Shown: positions 9,052 through 19,065, numbered from the stretch's first letter. The stretch: 64,000 nucleotides of DNA from Pedobacter sp. BMA (GCF_001027745.1 NZ_LECU01000006.1:248001-312000), one strand, 5' to 3'. The notes: generated by a model from the letters alone, not told the origin. A program made the numbers and translations.

Positions 9052-12000
9052 ATGAAAAAACTTTTACAGAGTTTGTTCATGCTGCTGTTTGTCGCAGGTA
9101 CTGCAATGGCTCAGCAAAGAACAATCACAGGTACTGTTACCGCGAAGGAAGATGGGATGCCACTTCCTGGAGTAACTGTCAAAACTAAAGGAGCAGCCGG
9201 TGGAACCACAACCGGCGCAGATGGTAAATTCTCCGTTAAGATTGCAGCCAGCGTAACATCACTTGAATTTTCATCTATTGGATTTACAACCATTACCCGA
9301 ACCATTGGCTCTTCAAACACGCTTAACGTATCTTTAGAAAATGATTCACAAACATTAACAGATGTTGTTGTGGTAGGATACGGTACTCAAAAAAGAGGCG
9401 AAACTACTGGAAGTACCGCATCTGTTAGCGGCGCCGCCATAGCCCAGAAGCCAATCCAAAGTTTGGAGGCAGGTTTAGCAGGTAGGGCATCGGGTGTTCA
9501 AATTACAGTTCCCGCGGGTGTGTTAAATACCCCGCCGGTATTCAGGATCAGGGGAACAAATTCCATCTCATTGAGTTCCCAACCGCTGTTTGTTATCGAT
9601 GGAATTGTTGCTACAACAGGCGATCAGGGTTTAACAGCCTCTGCAGCAAATCCACTTGCAAGTATCAACCCAAATGATATTGAGAGTATTGATATTGCTA
9701 AAGATGCTGCTTCAACAGCCATCTACGGTAGCCGTGCAGCAAACGGAGTAGTGTTCGTTACTACTAAACGGGGTAAAACAGGTGCTCCAAAAGTAAATTA
9801 CGATTTTTATGTTGGATGGTCGGAAGCGTATCGTTTACCAAAACTACTTGATGCTTTCCAGTATACAGATTATAAAAATGAAGCAATTGCCAATGCTGTA
9901 GCCATCCGCGCCAATAGTATGAATGTTACGCTGAATGGTGTTACCCAGGTACAGAAATTCGCGCTAACCAATGGTCCTGACGGGCAGCCTATCAATACCA
10001 ACTGGTATGATTATGCATATCGCACAGGCGTGTCACAAAATCACAATGTTAATGTTTCAGGCGGTACTGATAATACGAAGTACTACATGGGCTTTGGTTA
10101 TACCAATCAACAAGGTATATATCAAAAAAATGATTTCAAGCGATTAAATGGTTTGTTTAATATAGACAGCAAGTTGAATAAGTTTATTACCATCGGTGGT
10201 AAATTATCTTATTCAAATGAGAAAAACCTGGCTGCTATATCATCAGGTTCGTTGAATGGCGAAGCTTATGGTACTTCAGGGATAGCCAGAACTGCACTGG
10301 TAAATTCGCCAAACGTTTCACCGTACAACAATGATGGTAGTTTCAACTTAGGTGCAACCTTCGTAGGCCCGATGAATAACATTGTAACCGGTAACCAGGT
10401 AGGATTTTACAACTTTGCTCAGGTATTATCTTTAAATAGGGAAAATAACGAGCTTGACCATCTTCAGTCAAATGCCTATTTGCAATTAACCCCATTTAAA
10501 TGGTTAAATCTAAAATCCATGTATGGTATTGATTATATCAATAGCGACAATGATATCTTTTACAACCCGGTTCACGGACCAGGACAAGGTGTAAGCGGTG
10601 AGGCCATCGGTGCTTTTAGAAAAAGAAAAAACTGGACATGGACCAATACTGCACAAGCTGATTATGCTGTTTCCAACCATAACTTTAATCTGTTAGTTGG
10701 ACAAGAGCAGCAACGCAATACGGTTACAGGCTATGGGATCGATCGCCAGGGCTTAACCGATCCTGCTTACGATGTAGTTCAGGCCGGCTTTACGCTAAAT
10801 AACTCAACAGGTGCCGCTTACGGTGAAAATTATCTGTTGTCGTATTTCGGGCGATTAAACTATAACTATAACGGAAAATACTTTTTGAGTGGCAATTTAA
10901 GACAAGACGAGTATTCTGCTCTAGGTATCAAAAAAGGAACTTTTTGGGGAGCTTCAGCAGGATGGGAAATTACGAAAGAAAATTTCTGGAGCGACGCTGG
11001 TTTAGACAAAGTATTTAGCAGTTTCAAATTGAAAGGTAGCTATGGAAAAGTAGGTAATATTTCCGGAATTGGAGATTATGCCACCTTTTCTACTTATGGA
11101 TCTGCCTTGTATGGTGGTGTAGCTTCGTCAATCTACAGTGCAGCAGGGAACAAAGAGCTTACCTGGGAAACCAGTAAGAAAACTGATATTGGTATCAATT
11201 TCGGAATTCTAAAAGGTCGTATTGAATTTGAGATCGATTATTACAAAAACAACATCGACGGTTTAATTCTGAACGTTTCCCAATCGCCATCCACAGGAGT
11301 TCCCTCTACGGTTGCTACCAACGTTGGCTCGATGTATAATAAAGGTTTTGAGTTTAACGTGAATGCAACACCACTTAAATCGAATGATTTCTCATGGAAT
11401 AGTAACTTCAATATTTCATACAATAAAAATGAAGTTACAGCTCTGGCTCCAGGTTTAACGGAGATTGTTACGCCTACAGGATCAACCACTACAGGGGAAA
11501 ATGTTAACCGCAGTATCCCGGGTTATTCAGTAGGTTACTTATATGTTGTGCGTACCGGCGGAGTTGATCCGGCTACTGGTAGAAGGATCTTCATCAATAA
11601 AGCAGGGCGCGCTGTAACTTATCAGCATATTGTACCTACAGGTGCGTCACAATGGACTTATTTAGATAATGGCGCAACCGCACCACCAATAACGCAAGGA
11701 GCTGATGCAGAAATGTATCACAACACTGCGCCTAAGTTTTATGGTGGTTTTGATAATACCTTCCGTTATAAAAACTTCGATCTTAACGTGATGTTGACTT
11801 ATCAGTTAGGTTTCTGGGTTTCTTACGGAACAAATGCAGGTTTACATGATCAAAGATACTGGAACAATGCTGTCGATGTATTGAACCGTTGGCAAAAACC
11901 AGGTGACGTAACCGATTTCCCAAGAGCCATCTATACGGATAACGTTTCCTATGGTAATACCATTCCATTGGATATAAATGTTTTCAAGGGAGATTTCGTT

Positions 12001-12234
12001 AAGCTTAGAAACTTAAGTTTAGGCTATACCATTCCTTCAACTGCATTCGGTAAATCAGGAATAAACCGTTTACGCGTTTACGTAGCCGGACAAAACCTTG
12101 CCATTATCACTAAATATCCCGGACCAGATCCTGAAGTGTCATCCAATGGATCAAGCGCATCCGGACAAGGTTCAGACCGCAACTCAGGTCCAAACGCCAG
12201 AACATATACTATGGGACTTAGTTTAGGCTTTTAA
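9052..12234 (+). CDS. SusC/RagA-type TonB-dependent receptor
   Basis: 1060 residues. Signal peptide at residues 1-20 (ending AMA-Q), carboxypeptidase-regulatory-like domain at about 22-100, a linker with DVVVVGYGTQKRGETTGSTA, and the plug domain with KDAASTAIYGSRAANGVVFVTTKRGK at about 215-245. The remaining roughly 800 residues form the 22-strand barrel, closing with TYTMGLSLGF. It imports an unknown polymer fragment across the outer membrane with the SusD encoded 18 bases downstream. The N-terminus is nearly identical in layout to the preceding frameshifted receptor, indicating duplication of this locus. Confidence 0.96.
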   Translation: MKKLLQSLFMLLFVAGTAMAQQRTITGTVTAKEDGMPLPGVTVKTKGAAGGTTTGADGKFSVKIAASVTSLEFSSIGFTTITRTIGSSNTLNVSLENDSQTLTDVVVVGYGTQKRGETTGSTASVSGAAIAQKPIQSLEAGLAGRASGVQITVPAGVLNTPPVFRIRGTNSISLSSQPLFVIDGIVATTGDQGLTASAANPLASINPNDIESIDIAKDAASTAIYGSRAANGVVFVTTKRGKTGAPKVNYDFYVGWSEAYRLPKLLDAFQYTDYKNEAIANAVAIRANSMNVTLNGVTQVQKFALTNGPDGQPINTNWYDYAYRTGVSQNHNVNVSGGTDNTKYYMGFGYTNQQGIYQKNDFKRLNGLFNIDSKLNKFITIGGKLSYSNEKNLAAISSGSLNGEAYGTSGIARTALVNSPNVSPYNNDGSFNLGATFVGPMNNIVTGNQVGFYNFAQVLSLNRENNELDHLQSNAYLQLTPFKWLNLKSMYGIDYINSDNDIFYNPVHGPGQGVSGEAIGAFRKRKNWTWTNTAQADYAVSNHNFNLLVGQEQQRNTVTGYGIDRQGLTDPAYDVVQAGFTLNNSTGAAYGENYLLSYFGRLNYNYNGKYFLSGNLRQDEYSALGIKKGTFWGASAGWEITKENFWSDAGLDKVFSSFKLKGSYGKVGNISGIGDYATFSTYGSALYGGVASSIYSAAGNKELTWETSKKTDIGINFGILKGRIEFEIDYYKNNIDGLILNVSQSPSTGVPSTVATNVGSMYNKGFEFNVNATPLKSNDFSWNSNFNISYNKNEVTALAPGLTEIVTPTGSTTTGENVNRSIPGYSVGYLYVVRTGGVDPATGRRIFINKAGRAVTYQHIVPTGASQWTYLDNGATAPPITQGADAEMYHNTAPKFYGGFDNTFRYKNFDLNVMLTYQLGFWVSYGTNAGLHDQRYWNNAVDVLNRWQKPGDVTDFPRAIYTDNVSYGNTIPLDINVFKGDFVKLRNLSLGYTIPSTAFGKSGINRLRVYVAGQNLAIITKYPGPDPEVSSNGSSASGQGSDRNSGPNARTYTMGLSLGF

Positions 12235-12252
12235 AATATAAAGGAATTAATC

Positions 12253-13716
12253 ATGAACAAAAGAAATTTATATATAGCTATTTTGTGTTCGGCAGTCGTG
12301 TTTACCAGCTCTTGCAAAAGAGAGTTGCTCGATCCGTCACTTAAAACATCTGTAGCTGCAGAAAATGCTTTCGATACGCAGTTCCGTATTGAGAGCCAGG
12401 CCAATTCATTATATGGCTCGTTAAAGAATGGTGCTTTTTATGGTGGTCGTTATTTGGTTTACGGAAGCATCAGAAGTGAAGACTTTATCAATGAAACCGG
12501 GAATTTAGTTACTGCTTCAGATGTTTGGAGCATGAACCTGGCTAATAGTGCAACTTCAGTTAAAGGACTGTGGTCTCAGGCTTATCTTACTATCAATAGG
12601 TGTAATGTTTTTATTGACGGGATGACCTCGAAAGGAAATTCTGTTGTAGGAGAAGCTACCGGGGCAAAATATACTGCCGAAGCCAGATTGATAAGAGCCT
12701 TATCTTACTACAGTTTATTACAGCTCTTTGCCAGGCCATATGCTGATGGAAACGGAAGTAAGCCAGGTTTGCCACTTCGTTTAACTGGAATTACCGGTCC
12801 GGGTTCATCTGATCTGGCACGAAGTACTGTTGATCAGGTTTATACACAGATTCTTTCTGATTTAAATTACGCAGAAGCAAATCTGCCATCAACCAATGCC
12901 ACAGCGTTATTGAATACTACCAGAGCCCATAAAAACACTGCAATTGCATTAAAAACCAGGGTTTATCTCACAATGGGTAAATGGGCTGAAGTAATTACTG
13001 AAGCCAATAAGCTGGTACCGGCAGTTGCTCCTTTTAAGGCAAAGGTGAATGTGGCTAATGATCTGGTATCAGATATTGCCTCGGTATTCAAAGCACCTTA
13101 TACCACTGCTGAATCTGTATTCTCCTTACCAATGACTTCTTCGGCGAGTCCGCTTGATTACCCTGGTACTCAGAATTCCCTTTCATCTTATTTTTACTGG
13201 ACAGGATCGGTAGCCGGAACAACCGAATTTTCATTAAATCCTACGGGCATTATCGCAAATACGGCCTGGAAAGCTGCTGATAAAAGAAGAGCTTTGATCT
13301 TCACCTCATCGGCATCAAAGCAATTTGTTGCCAAATACACCACAGCAAGTCCTTATACAGATTATGTTCCTGTAATCAGATGGGCGGAAGTCCTATTGAA
13401 TTTAGCTGAAGCAAGGGTTCGTAGCACCAATACAATTGATCCGCAAGCACTATTGTTACTCAATGCTGTTCGTCAGCGTTCGGATGCAACAACTACACTT
13501 GTACCAACATCCGTAGCAGATTTTACCGACGCACTATTGTTGGAAAGAAGAATCGAATTTTTAGGTGAGGGCTTACGTGCACCTGATTTAACGAGATTAT
13601 TATTAACCATCCCGGCAAAAGGAAGCGCTCCTTCAAAAGGACCAACGGAAAGTGGTTACATCTGGCCAATTTCATCAGATGAATTATCTCTCAATAAATT
13701 GATGACAGATAATTAA
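12253..13716 (+). CDS. SusD/RagB family lipoprotein
   Basis: 487 residues with a lipobox FTSSC at about residues 17-21. It contains the expected SusD elements: TAEARLIRALSYYSLLQLF at about 135-155, VIRWAEVLLNLAEARVR, and ERRIEFLGEGLRAPDLTRL near the C-terminus, ending with a YIWPISSDEL segment. It forms the surface lid of the preceding SusC pore. A bidirectional terminator lies a few bases after the stop and separates it from the convergent DoxX gene. Confidence 0.95.
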   Translation: MNKRNLYIAILCSAVVFTSSCKRELLDPSLKTSVAAENAFDTQFRIESQANSLYGSLKNGAFYGGRYLVYGSIRSEDFINETGNLVTASDVWSMNLANSATSVKGLWSQAYLTINRCNVFIDGMTSKGNSVVGEATGAKYTAEARLIRALSYYSLLQLFARPYADGNGSKPGLPLRLTGITGPGSSDLARSTVDQVYTQILSDLNYAEANLPSTNATALLNTTRAHKNTAIALKTRVYLTMGKWAEVITEANKLVPAVAPFKAKVNVANDLVSDIASVFKAPYTTAESVFSLPMTSSASPLDYPGTQNSLSSYFYWTGSVAGTTEFSLNPTGIIANTAWKAADKRRALIFTSSASKQFVAKYTTASPYTDYVPVIRWAEVLLNLAEARVRSTNTIDPQALLLLNAVRQRSDATTTLVPTSVADFTDALLLERRIEFLGEGLRAPDLTRLLLTIPAKGSAPSKGPTESGYIWPISSDELSLNKLMTDN

Positions 13717-13720
13717 TAAA

Positions 13721-13756
13721 AAAGGCGATTTGAATCTTTCAAATCGCCTTTTTTTT
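13721..13756. terminator. Bidirectional terminator between susD and the DoxX-family gene
   Basis: An 11-bp stem (GGCGATTTGAA / TTCAAATCGCC) with a three-base loop, flanked by A run on the left and T run on the right, so it can work for both convergent genes. Confidence 0.9.
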
Positions 13757-13773
13757 AGTCTGACAAAATTGCC

Positions 13774-14181
13774 TTACTTCTTATCCACACTGTATTTCCC
13801 TGGGCCGATAAAAATCAAACTCAGAAACAAAATACCCGATTCTATTGCATGGCTCGCACCTTGCAAGCCATCTCCTTTTCCGAAATGTACCAGCGCTGCC
13901 ACTATCATTGTGAAAACCAGTAAAATACAGGCAGGGCGGAAAAACAATCCCACAATCAATAAAAATCCCCCGAAGGTTTCAGTCGCTGCGGCCATAAAGC
14001 CCCAGAAAACAGGAAGAAAATTAATCCCCACCACTTTCATGCTTCCACCCAAGCCCGTCCAGCCATGAGGACCGCCAGCCAGTTTAGGGAAACCATGGAT
14101 GATGAACATTACCCCGATTCCTAAACGGAGCAGTAATAAGCCTGTGTTGCGGTACTTTCCTAAAGTATCCAGAATTGCCAT
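13774..14181 (-). CDS. DoxX family membrane protein
   Basis: 135 residues from the ATG at 14181 (MAILDTLGKYRNTGLLLLR), which lies directly behind the upstream stop; an ATG 36 bases further up would overlap that gene. Four hydrophobic segments are visible: residues about 14-34 with a GIGVMFIIHGFPKL motif, 50-75, 78-98 and 108-125. This is the DoxX/YphA layout of small inner-membrane proteins with poorly known, possibly redox-related, roles. It is probably co-transcribed with the LD-carboxypeptidase gene in front of it. Confidence 0.85.
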   Translation of the reverse strand: MAILDTLGKYRNTGLLLLRLGIGVMFIIHGFPKLAGGPHGWTGLGGSMKVVGINFLPVFWGFMAAATETFGGFLLIVGLFFRPACILLVFTMIVAALVHFGKGDGLQGASHAIESGILFLSLIFIGPGKYSVDKK

Positions 14182-14182
14182 G

Positions 14183-15082
14183 TTATAAATATTTAAAGTG
14201 AACGTTCTTGTTTTCAACCGTTAAGGCAACGTTAGCGCCCAGTGCCATGCTCAGGTTGTTTTCTATATGCCCCGTCGGGAAGTTGAAGCAAACCGGATAG
14301 TCGTATTCGTTCACCACGTCCCATATCACCTCTTCGGCCGTTTGTCCAAAAGATATTTTCTCTTCAGCTATCTCATTGAAAGCGCCGATAATCAATCCTT
14401 TTAATTTGGCGAGTTTCCCTGCGCGTTTCAACATGCGCATCATGCGGTCTATGGCATACTCCTGCTCGCCAACATCCTCCAAAAAGAGAATTTTATTGTC
14501 GAAATCCATTTCCGAAACTGAACCCTGCATGGTAACCAGGAGGGTAAGATTACCCCCAATTAAAATGCCTTCAGCCACTCCTGCCCTGCTTTTGAAAGTG
14601 CTGGTATAGCTGTATTCCTGCGGCTCGCCAAACAGCGATGCCCTTAAAGATTCAATCGCCGAAGGTGTCGACTCCTCAAAGGTATATGGCATTTGTGCAT
14701 GCAGGCACTGGGTTTGTGTTTGCGCAATGATGTGCGAAAGTATTACGGTGATGTCGCTAAAGCCTACAAACCACTTCGGGTGTTGTTTAAATACCGTAAA
14801 ATCCAGCTCATCGATAATCCGGATACTTCCATAACCTCCGCGCCCTGAAATAATGGCCCTGATGCTGGTATCGTCAAGAAACTGCTGAATGTCGCGGGTC
14901 CTTAGCTCATCGGTTCCGGCAAACTGGTGGTGACTGGCATAAACGCTTTTTCCGATCACCACTTCCAGTCCCCAGCTTTCTAAAACTGCAATTGCGGTAT
15001 CAATGGATTTGGGTAATTTCTTCGCCGGACAAACGAGGCCGATCTTATCTCCTTTTTTTAAATACGGGGGCTGCTTTATCAT
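14183..15082 (-). CDS. LD-carboxypeptidase, peptidase family S66
   Basis: 299 residues from the ATG at 15082 ([12 protein letters not shown]), the usual start in this family; a start 24 bases upstream is also open. S66 enzymes remove the terminal D-alanine from muropeptide tetrapeptides during murein recycling in the cytoplasm. The catalytic triad positions are present: Ser109 in GFSDIT, Glu202 in FLEDVGE and His272 in GHIENN, plus the conserved GRGGYG loop at 80-85. No signal peptide is seen, consistent with a cytosolic enzyme. It is divergent from metG with only 40 bases between the coding regions. Confidence 0.93.
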   Translation of the reverse strand: MIKQPPYLKKGDKIGLVCPAKKLPKSIDTAIAVLESWGLEVVIGKSVYASHHQFAGTDELRTRDIQQFLDDTSIRAIISGRGGYGSIRIIDELDFTVFKQHPKWFVGFSDITVILSHIIAQTQTQCLHAQMPYTFEESTPSAIESLRASLFGEPQEYSYTSTFKSRAGVAEGILIGGNLTLLVTMQGSVSEMDFDNKILFLEDVGEQEYAIDRMMRMLKRAGKLAKLKGLIIGAFNEIAEEKISFGQTAEEVIWDVVNEYDYPVCFNFPTGHIENNLSMALGANVALTVENKNVHFKYL

Positions 15083-15094
15083 CTTCAAAACACT

Positions 15095-15102
15095 TATCTT
15101 TG
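15095..15102 (+). promoter_or_regulatory. Bacteroidota -7 element upstream of metG
   Basis: TATCTTTG matches the TAnnTTTG consensus. It sits 21 bases before the TTG at 15123 and downstream of the ATG at 15003, so it argues for the TTG start of metG. The -33 box is weak. Confidence 0.5.
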
Positions 15103-15122
15103 CCAAAATAATAAAAATTGTT

Positions 15123-17231
15123 TTGGATAATAGTAAAATAAAAAGATATACCGTTACTGCAGCGCTTCCCTATACCAATGGGCCTGTACATATTGGTCAC
15201 CTTGCCGGAGTGTATATTCCTGCAGATATTTATGCCCGCTACCTGCGCTCCAATAAACGCGATGTTAAGTTCATCTGTGGATCTGACGAGAATGGGGTGC
15301 CGATTACGCTGAAAGCGAAAAGAGAAGGCATTACGCCGCAGGAGGTTGTAGATAAATATCATAAAATCATTGGTGATTCGTTCAAGGAGTTCGGTGTATC
15401 ATTCGATATCTACCACCGTACTTCTTCTCAAACGCATCATCAAACTGCTGCAGAATTCTTCAAAACACTTTACGATAAAGGCGTATTCACAGAAGAAATC
15501 ACTGAACAATATTATGATCCTACGGCGAAGCAATTCCTGGCCGATCGTTATATCACCGGTACTTGTCCAAAATGTGGAAATGAAAATGCCTATGGCGATC
15601 AGTGTGAAAACTGCGGATCAACGCTAAATGCAACAGACTTAATTAATCCTAAGTCCACTTTATCCGGTGATCAGCCGATTCTAAAAGAAACTAAAAACTG
15701 GTTTTTACCGCTCGACCGATATGAAGAGCGTTTAAGAACTTACATCGAAAGCCATAAAGAGTGGCGCCCGAATGTTTACGGCCAATGCCAAAGCTGGTTA
15801 AATGCAGGCTTACAGCCACGCGCCATGACCAGAGATTTAGACTGGGGCGTACGTGTTCCGCTTCGCGATGCGGAAGGAAAAGTCCTTTACGTTTGGTTTG
15901 ATGCCCCTATTGGCTACATTTCAGCTACCAAAGAGCTTTGTAACTATGCCAAGCTTGATGTTTGGAATCCAATGGCTGAAGAGTATTATATCAGCAATTT
16001 TGATTCTGACAAATGCGGCTGGGAAGAATACTGGAAAAGCGATGAGACCAAATTGGTTCATTTTATCGGTAAAGATAATATCGTATTCCACTGTATCATT
16101 TTCCCGGCAATGTTGATGGCACATGGTGAGTATACCCTTGCAGATAATGTTCCGGCAAATGAGTTCCTGAATCTTGAAGGTCAAAAAATATCGACATCCA
16201 AGAACTGGGCGGTCTGGTTAAATGAATACCTGCGTGAGTTTGAAGGCAAACAGGATGTTTTACGTTATGTGCTTACGGCTACGGCTCCTGAAACCAAAGA
16301 CAATGACTTTACCTGGAAAGATTTCCAGGCCCGCAATAACAATGAGCTGGTAGCTATACTCGGAAACTTTGTAAACCGCGTGGTGGTGCTTACCCATAAG
16401 TATTTTGGTGGCTCAGTGCCTACCTGTATGGAAATTACCCCTGTAGATCAGGCTGTAATTGATGAATTAGCAGGTTATCCTGCCAAGATATCGGCTTCTA
16501 TAGAGCAGTACCGTTTTAGAGAAGCGCTTTCGGAAGTGATGAATGTTGCCCGTTTAGGTAACAAGTACCTGGCTGAAACAGAGCCCTGGAAACTGATCAA
16601 AACCGATGAAGACCGGGTCCGTACCATCTTACACGTTGCGCTACAGATTGCCGCGAACATCCAGATTTTGATTGAACCCTTCCTGCCATTTACTGCAGAT
16701 AAGTTAATGAAAATGCTGAAAAACGGTGGTCACGATTGGGATGATGCGGGTTCTATCAGTTTGCTAAAACGCGGACATGACATTGGTGAAGCTACCCTGT
16801 TGTTTGAGAAAATTGAAGATGCTGAAATCGACTTCCAGATAGAGAAACTCAACCAAAGTAAAGCCAGTAATGCAGCGAACAATGCAAGTGCTACCCCTGC
16901 TAAAGAAAATATCAACTTCGATGATTTCTCTGCGATGGATATCCGCGTGGCTACCATTATTGCTGCCGAGAAAGTAGAGAAAACCAAGAAGCTGCTTAAG
17001 CTTACGGTGAATACCGGTCTTGATGAAAGAACGGTTGTTTCCGGAATCGCGGAGCATTACAAACCTGAAGACATTATTGGTAAGCAGGTGAGCATGATCG
17101 TGAACCTGGCACCACGTGAAATCAAAGGGATCTTATCTCAGGGAATGATTTTAATGGCCGAAAATGCTGAAGGTAAACTGACTTTCGTTTCGCCGGTTGA
17201 TCAATTTCCGGAAGGTAGCGTGATCAGGTAG
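15123..17231 (+). CDS. metG: Methionine--tRNA ligase
   Basis: Charges tRNA-Met with methionine in the cytoplasm. From a TTG start at 15123 ([20 protein letters not shown]) the protein is 702 residues. Class I signatures are the HIGH motif at residues 23-26 and a KISTS version of KMSKS at 355-359. A four-cysteine zinc knuckle lies at Cys148, Cys151, Cys161 and Cys164. The C-terminal 110 residues or so (from [12 protein letters not shown]) are the tRNA-binding OB-fold found in dimeric bacterial MetRS. The longer frame back to an ATG at 15003 would run through the promoter and the divergent gene and is not in the family, so I reject it. A short spacer rich in Ala/Asn precedes the OB-fold. Confidence 0.96.
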   Translation: MDNSKIKRYTVTAALPYTNGPVHIGHLAGVYIPADIYARYLRSNKRDVKFICGSDENGVPITLKAKREGITPQEVVDKYHKIIGDSFKEFGVSFDIYHRTSSQTHHQTAAEFFKTLYDKGVFTEEITEQYYDPTAKQFLADRYITGTCPKCGNENAYGDQCENCGSTLNATDLINPKSTLSGDQPILKETKNWFLPLDRYEERLRTYIESHKEWRPNVYGQCQSWLNAGLQPRAMTRDLDWGVRVPLRDAEGKVLYVWFDAPIGYISATKELCNYAKLDVWNPMAEEYYISNFDSDKCGWEEYWKSDETKLVHFIGKDNIVFHCIIFPAMLMAHGEYTLADNVPANEFLNLEGQKISTSKNWAVWLNEYLREFEGKQDVLRYVLTATAPETKDNDFTWKDFQARNNNELVAILGNFVNRVVVLTHKYFGGSVPTCMEITPVDQAVIDELAGYPAKISASIEQYRFREALSEVMNVARLGNKYLAETEPWKLIKTDEDRVRTILHVALQIAANIQILIEPFLPFTADKLMKMLKNGGHDWDDAGSISLLKRGHDIGEATLLFEKIEDAEIDFQIEKLNQSKASNAANNASATPAKENINFDDFSAMDIRVATIIAAEKVEKTKKLLKLTVNTGLDERTVVSGIAEHYKPEDIIGKQVSMIVNLAPREIKGILSQGMILMAENAEGKLTFVSPVDQFPEGSVIR

Positions 17232-17246
17232 AAGGGTGAGATTTAG

Positions 17247-17276
17247 TTTGAAACAATAGATAATTTTATATATTTG
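17247..17276 (+). promoter_or_regulatory. Near-consensus promoter with no obvious gene behind it
   Basis: TTTG at 17247-17250, 18 bases, then TATATTTG at 17269-17276: a close fit to the Bacteroidota TTTG/TAnnTTTG promoter on the plus strand. The next plus-strand structure is the hairpin at 17286-17303; the following genes are on the other strand. Confidence 0.5.
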
Positions 17277-17285
17277 CGCACTCGA

Positions 17286-17312
17286 GGGGAGTTCAGGCTC
17301 CCCTTATTTTTA
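17286..17312 (+). terminator. Terminator-like hairpin after metG
   Basis: GGGGAG / CTCCCC with a six-base loop, followed by TTATTTTTA. It could end metG transcription or a very short RNA started at the promoter just upstream. Confidence 0.7.
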
Positions 17313-17381
17313 TCCGTCTATTCCTCTCATTAGTGTACGATTTTAGTTCATACAATCAAATACTCGCAAATCAGTTTGGTG

Positions 17382-17861
17382 TTAATTGTTTTTATTTACT
17401 TTATTTCGCATATTTCTAATCACATCACTTAACTTGACATTAGGTAGTTCCTGTTTAATTTTGTGGTATATTTCATCTGAGATGATTGACCCAGTTAGAT
17501 TGAGGGTTTCGAGTTTTTCTACTTTAATAAGTGTTGTGCAAATACCTTTAATATCGGATTTTTCTGCTAATTGAATGCTCAAATGCTTTAAATCTGATAG
17601 CTCTTGTAACTCTGTTGGTAGTTCAATAAGAAATACCCCCTTCAATGATAATGTTTTGAGCCATTTAAACTCCTTTATGGCCTTTGGCAATGAATAAAAA
17701 ACAGCATTTGGCGGCATTTTATTATCTGGCGGATAAATTGTCCAATTTGCGTTGGAAATTACAATATGCTCTAATTTTAATACCTCTGGATGTTGTTTAA
17801 TATAAATTTCTGTAAAGTCAATAGCAGAAAATTCCTGATACCTGATTTCATTAAATGACAT
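17382..17861 (-). CDS. Leucine-rich-repeat-like protein
   Basis: 159 residues, no signal peptide. Degenerate leucine-rich repeats can be read: LKTLSLKGVFLIELPTELQELS, DLKHLSIQLAEKSDI and LETLNLTGSIISDEI, with about 22-25 residues between units. Such repeats form a curved binding surface; the partner is unknown. The gene is AT-rich compared with metG and has a related gene just upstream (17990-18499), so it may be part of an acquired segment. The C-terminus is basic (RNMRNKVNKNN). Confidence 0.7.
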   Translation of the reverse strand: MSFNEIRYQEFSAIDFTEIYIKQHPEVLKLEHIVISNANWTIYPPDNKMPPNAVFYSLPKAIKEFKWLKTLSLKGVFLIELPTELQELSDLKHLSIQLAEKSDIKGICTTLIKVEKLETLNLTGSIISDEIYHKIKQELPNVKLSDVIRNMRNKVNKNN

Positions 17862-17989
17862 AGTTCGAATGCTAATTATACTTGTTCATTATTTTGGTGG
17901 GTGGTCAATAACTTTCTATTTTTAGAATAATTACTTTTCCTTGTTTTTCGAAACACAAATTAGTGAACGTCAAAAACACAGTGTACTAT

Positions 17990-18499
17990 TTAAAAAAAAC
18001 CTGAGTCAATGATTTTAACTTTAGGTAAACCAATTTCAAATTTTGCTAATTTTTTTTTGTCTATAATAGAATCCGATAGATCCAAAACTTTTAGATATTC
18101 AAATTTCGCAAGATCAGAAATTATTTTCTCGACATTTGAATTTTTGTGTATTGAAAACTTAAGTTTTTCTAAACTTTCCAGCTTTAAAATATTACTATCG
18201 AGATTCGAAATGAATAAACCAACCAGGTAAAATTCTTTCAAATTTTTACAAGTACCTATCCATTTGGGTATCTCTACCTTAATGCCATTTGTAGGCATAT
18301 CCATCCCTTTTATAACTGGAAAAATCAATATAGACTCATTATATACATAAATTTTTTCAATTCGAGATGCATTTTCAAAAGTATTTGTAGAAATAAATTT
18401 TGAGTAATTAATAATCAAATCTTTTTGATCAGTTTGGCCTGCTGCAGAACTCATAATACTCATATAAATAGTCAGTAAAATTAATATATTCCGTATCAT
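17990..18499 (-). CDS. Secreted leucine-rich-repeat-like protein
   Basis: 169 residues with a likely signal peptide (residues 1-21, ending SAAGQ). The rest carries loose leucine-rich repeats: CKNLKEFYLVGLFISNLDSNI, LESLEKLKFSIHKNSNVE and FEYLKVLDLSDSIIDKKKL. The layout (VEIPKWIGTCKNLKEF...LEKL...LKVLDL) parallels the neighbouring 159-residue protein, so both look like diverged members of one small family, one exported and one not. It overlaps the upstream 76-residue ORF by four bases (ATGA), which suggests translational coupling. Confidence 0.7.
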   Translation of the reverse strand: MIRNILILLTIYMSIMSSAAGQTDQKDLIINYSKFISTNTFENASRIEKIYVYNESILIFPVIKGMDMPTNGIKVEIPKWIGTCKNLKEFYLVGLFISNLDSNILKLESLEKLKFSIHKNSNVEKIISDLAKFEYLKVLDLSDSIIDKKKLAKFEIGLPKVKIIDSGFF

Positions 18500-18726
18500 A
18501 AATTTTTCTCAATTCTAAGATATATTTTTTGCTGATTATTTGAAGTTATTATATTATAAACTTTATTTAGTTTAGCAAGAACCTGTTGATTGTATGAAGA
18601 GTTCATAAGTTTTTTCCATCCGTCAAAATCTATTACTAATACGCCTGTATCAATTACCGAGGTGTTGGCTCTATGAATTGTCTGGTTAAACTGAGTGATA
18701 ATTTGTCTAGAATTGGGATGAATCAA
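18496..18726 (-). CDS. Short ORF of unknown function, possible gene remnant
   Basis: 76 residues read from a TTG at 18726; an in-frame stop lies two codons upstream, so the frame cannot be longer. There is no good ATG near the start, and the peptide (ITQFNQTIHRAN, then VLVIDFDGWKKLM, ending QKIYLRIEKNL) reads like the end of a larger protein. I do not recognise it. It overlaps the following LRR-like gene by four bases, which is the main support for it being translated. Confidence 0.4.
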   Translation of the reverse strand: MIHPNSRQIITQFNQTIHRANTSVIDTGVLVIDFDGWKKLMNSSYNQQVLAKLNKVYNIITSNNQQKIYLRIEKNL

Positions 18727-18875
18727 AGTTTAGATCCTTTTCGAGTTTTTGTGTTGGCGCTGAGGCGGGATATTCCGTCATTATAATTCTGACTCTTTTA
18801 AGAGTAAAACCTCCTTGGATATGTCTACAGCCCTGCCTACATTTGAAATAACTACTCCAAGGCCAAAAGTTTTAT

Positions 18876-18883
18876 TATATTTG
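18876..18883 (+). promoter_or_regulatory. -7 element upstream of tRNA-Arg
   Basis: TATATTTG (followed by CG) fits TAnnTTTG; it lies about 100 bases before the tRNA gene. No convincing -33 box. Confidence 0.35.
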
Positions 18884-18986
18884 CGAAATTAATTTAATGT
18901 TTATTGATCACTCGAAGCAATTTTTAAAGATTTAATTAATTGATTATCAAATTATATCTATGCAAATGAGATAATTTAAAGAAATT

Positions 18987-19058
18987 GGCCCCGTAGTTCA
19001 ACGGATAGAATAGAAGTTTCCTAAACTTTAGATAGCAGTTCGATTCTGCTCGGGGCTA
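18987..19058 (+). tRNA. tRNA-Arg (anticodon CCT)
   Basis: A full cloverleaf can be drawn: 7-bp acceptor (GGCCCCG with CGGGGCT, first pair G-U), D stem GTTC/GAAT, anticodon stem GAAGT/ACTTT with loop TTCCTAA giving anticodon CCT (reads AGG), and T stem AGCAG/CTGCT with loop TTCGATT. Discriminator base A; CCA is not encoded, as is usual in this phylum. Confidence 0.93.
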
Positions 19059-19065
19059 CTAATTG

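Noticed and set aside
13730..14068. Long plus-strand ORF opposite the DoxX-family gene
   Set aside because: It lies antisense to a clear four-TM protein and its composition (many Lys, Pro) is that of a shadow frame.
15003..15122. Extension of metG to the ATG at 15003
   Set aside because: It would run through the -7 element and the divergent gene's start, and the added residues do not look like MetRS.
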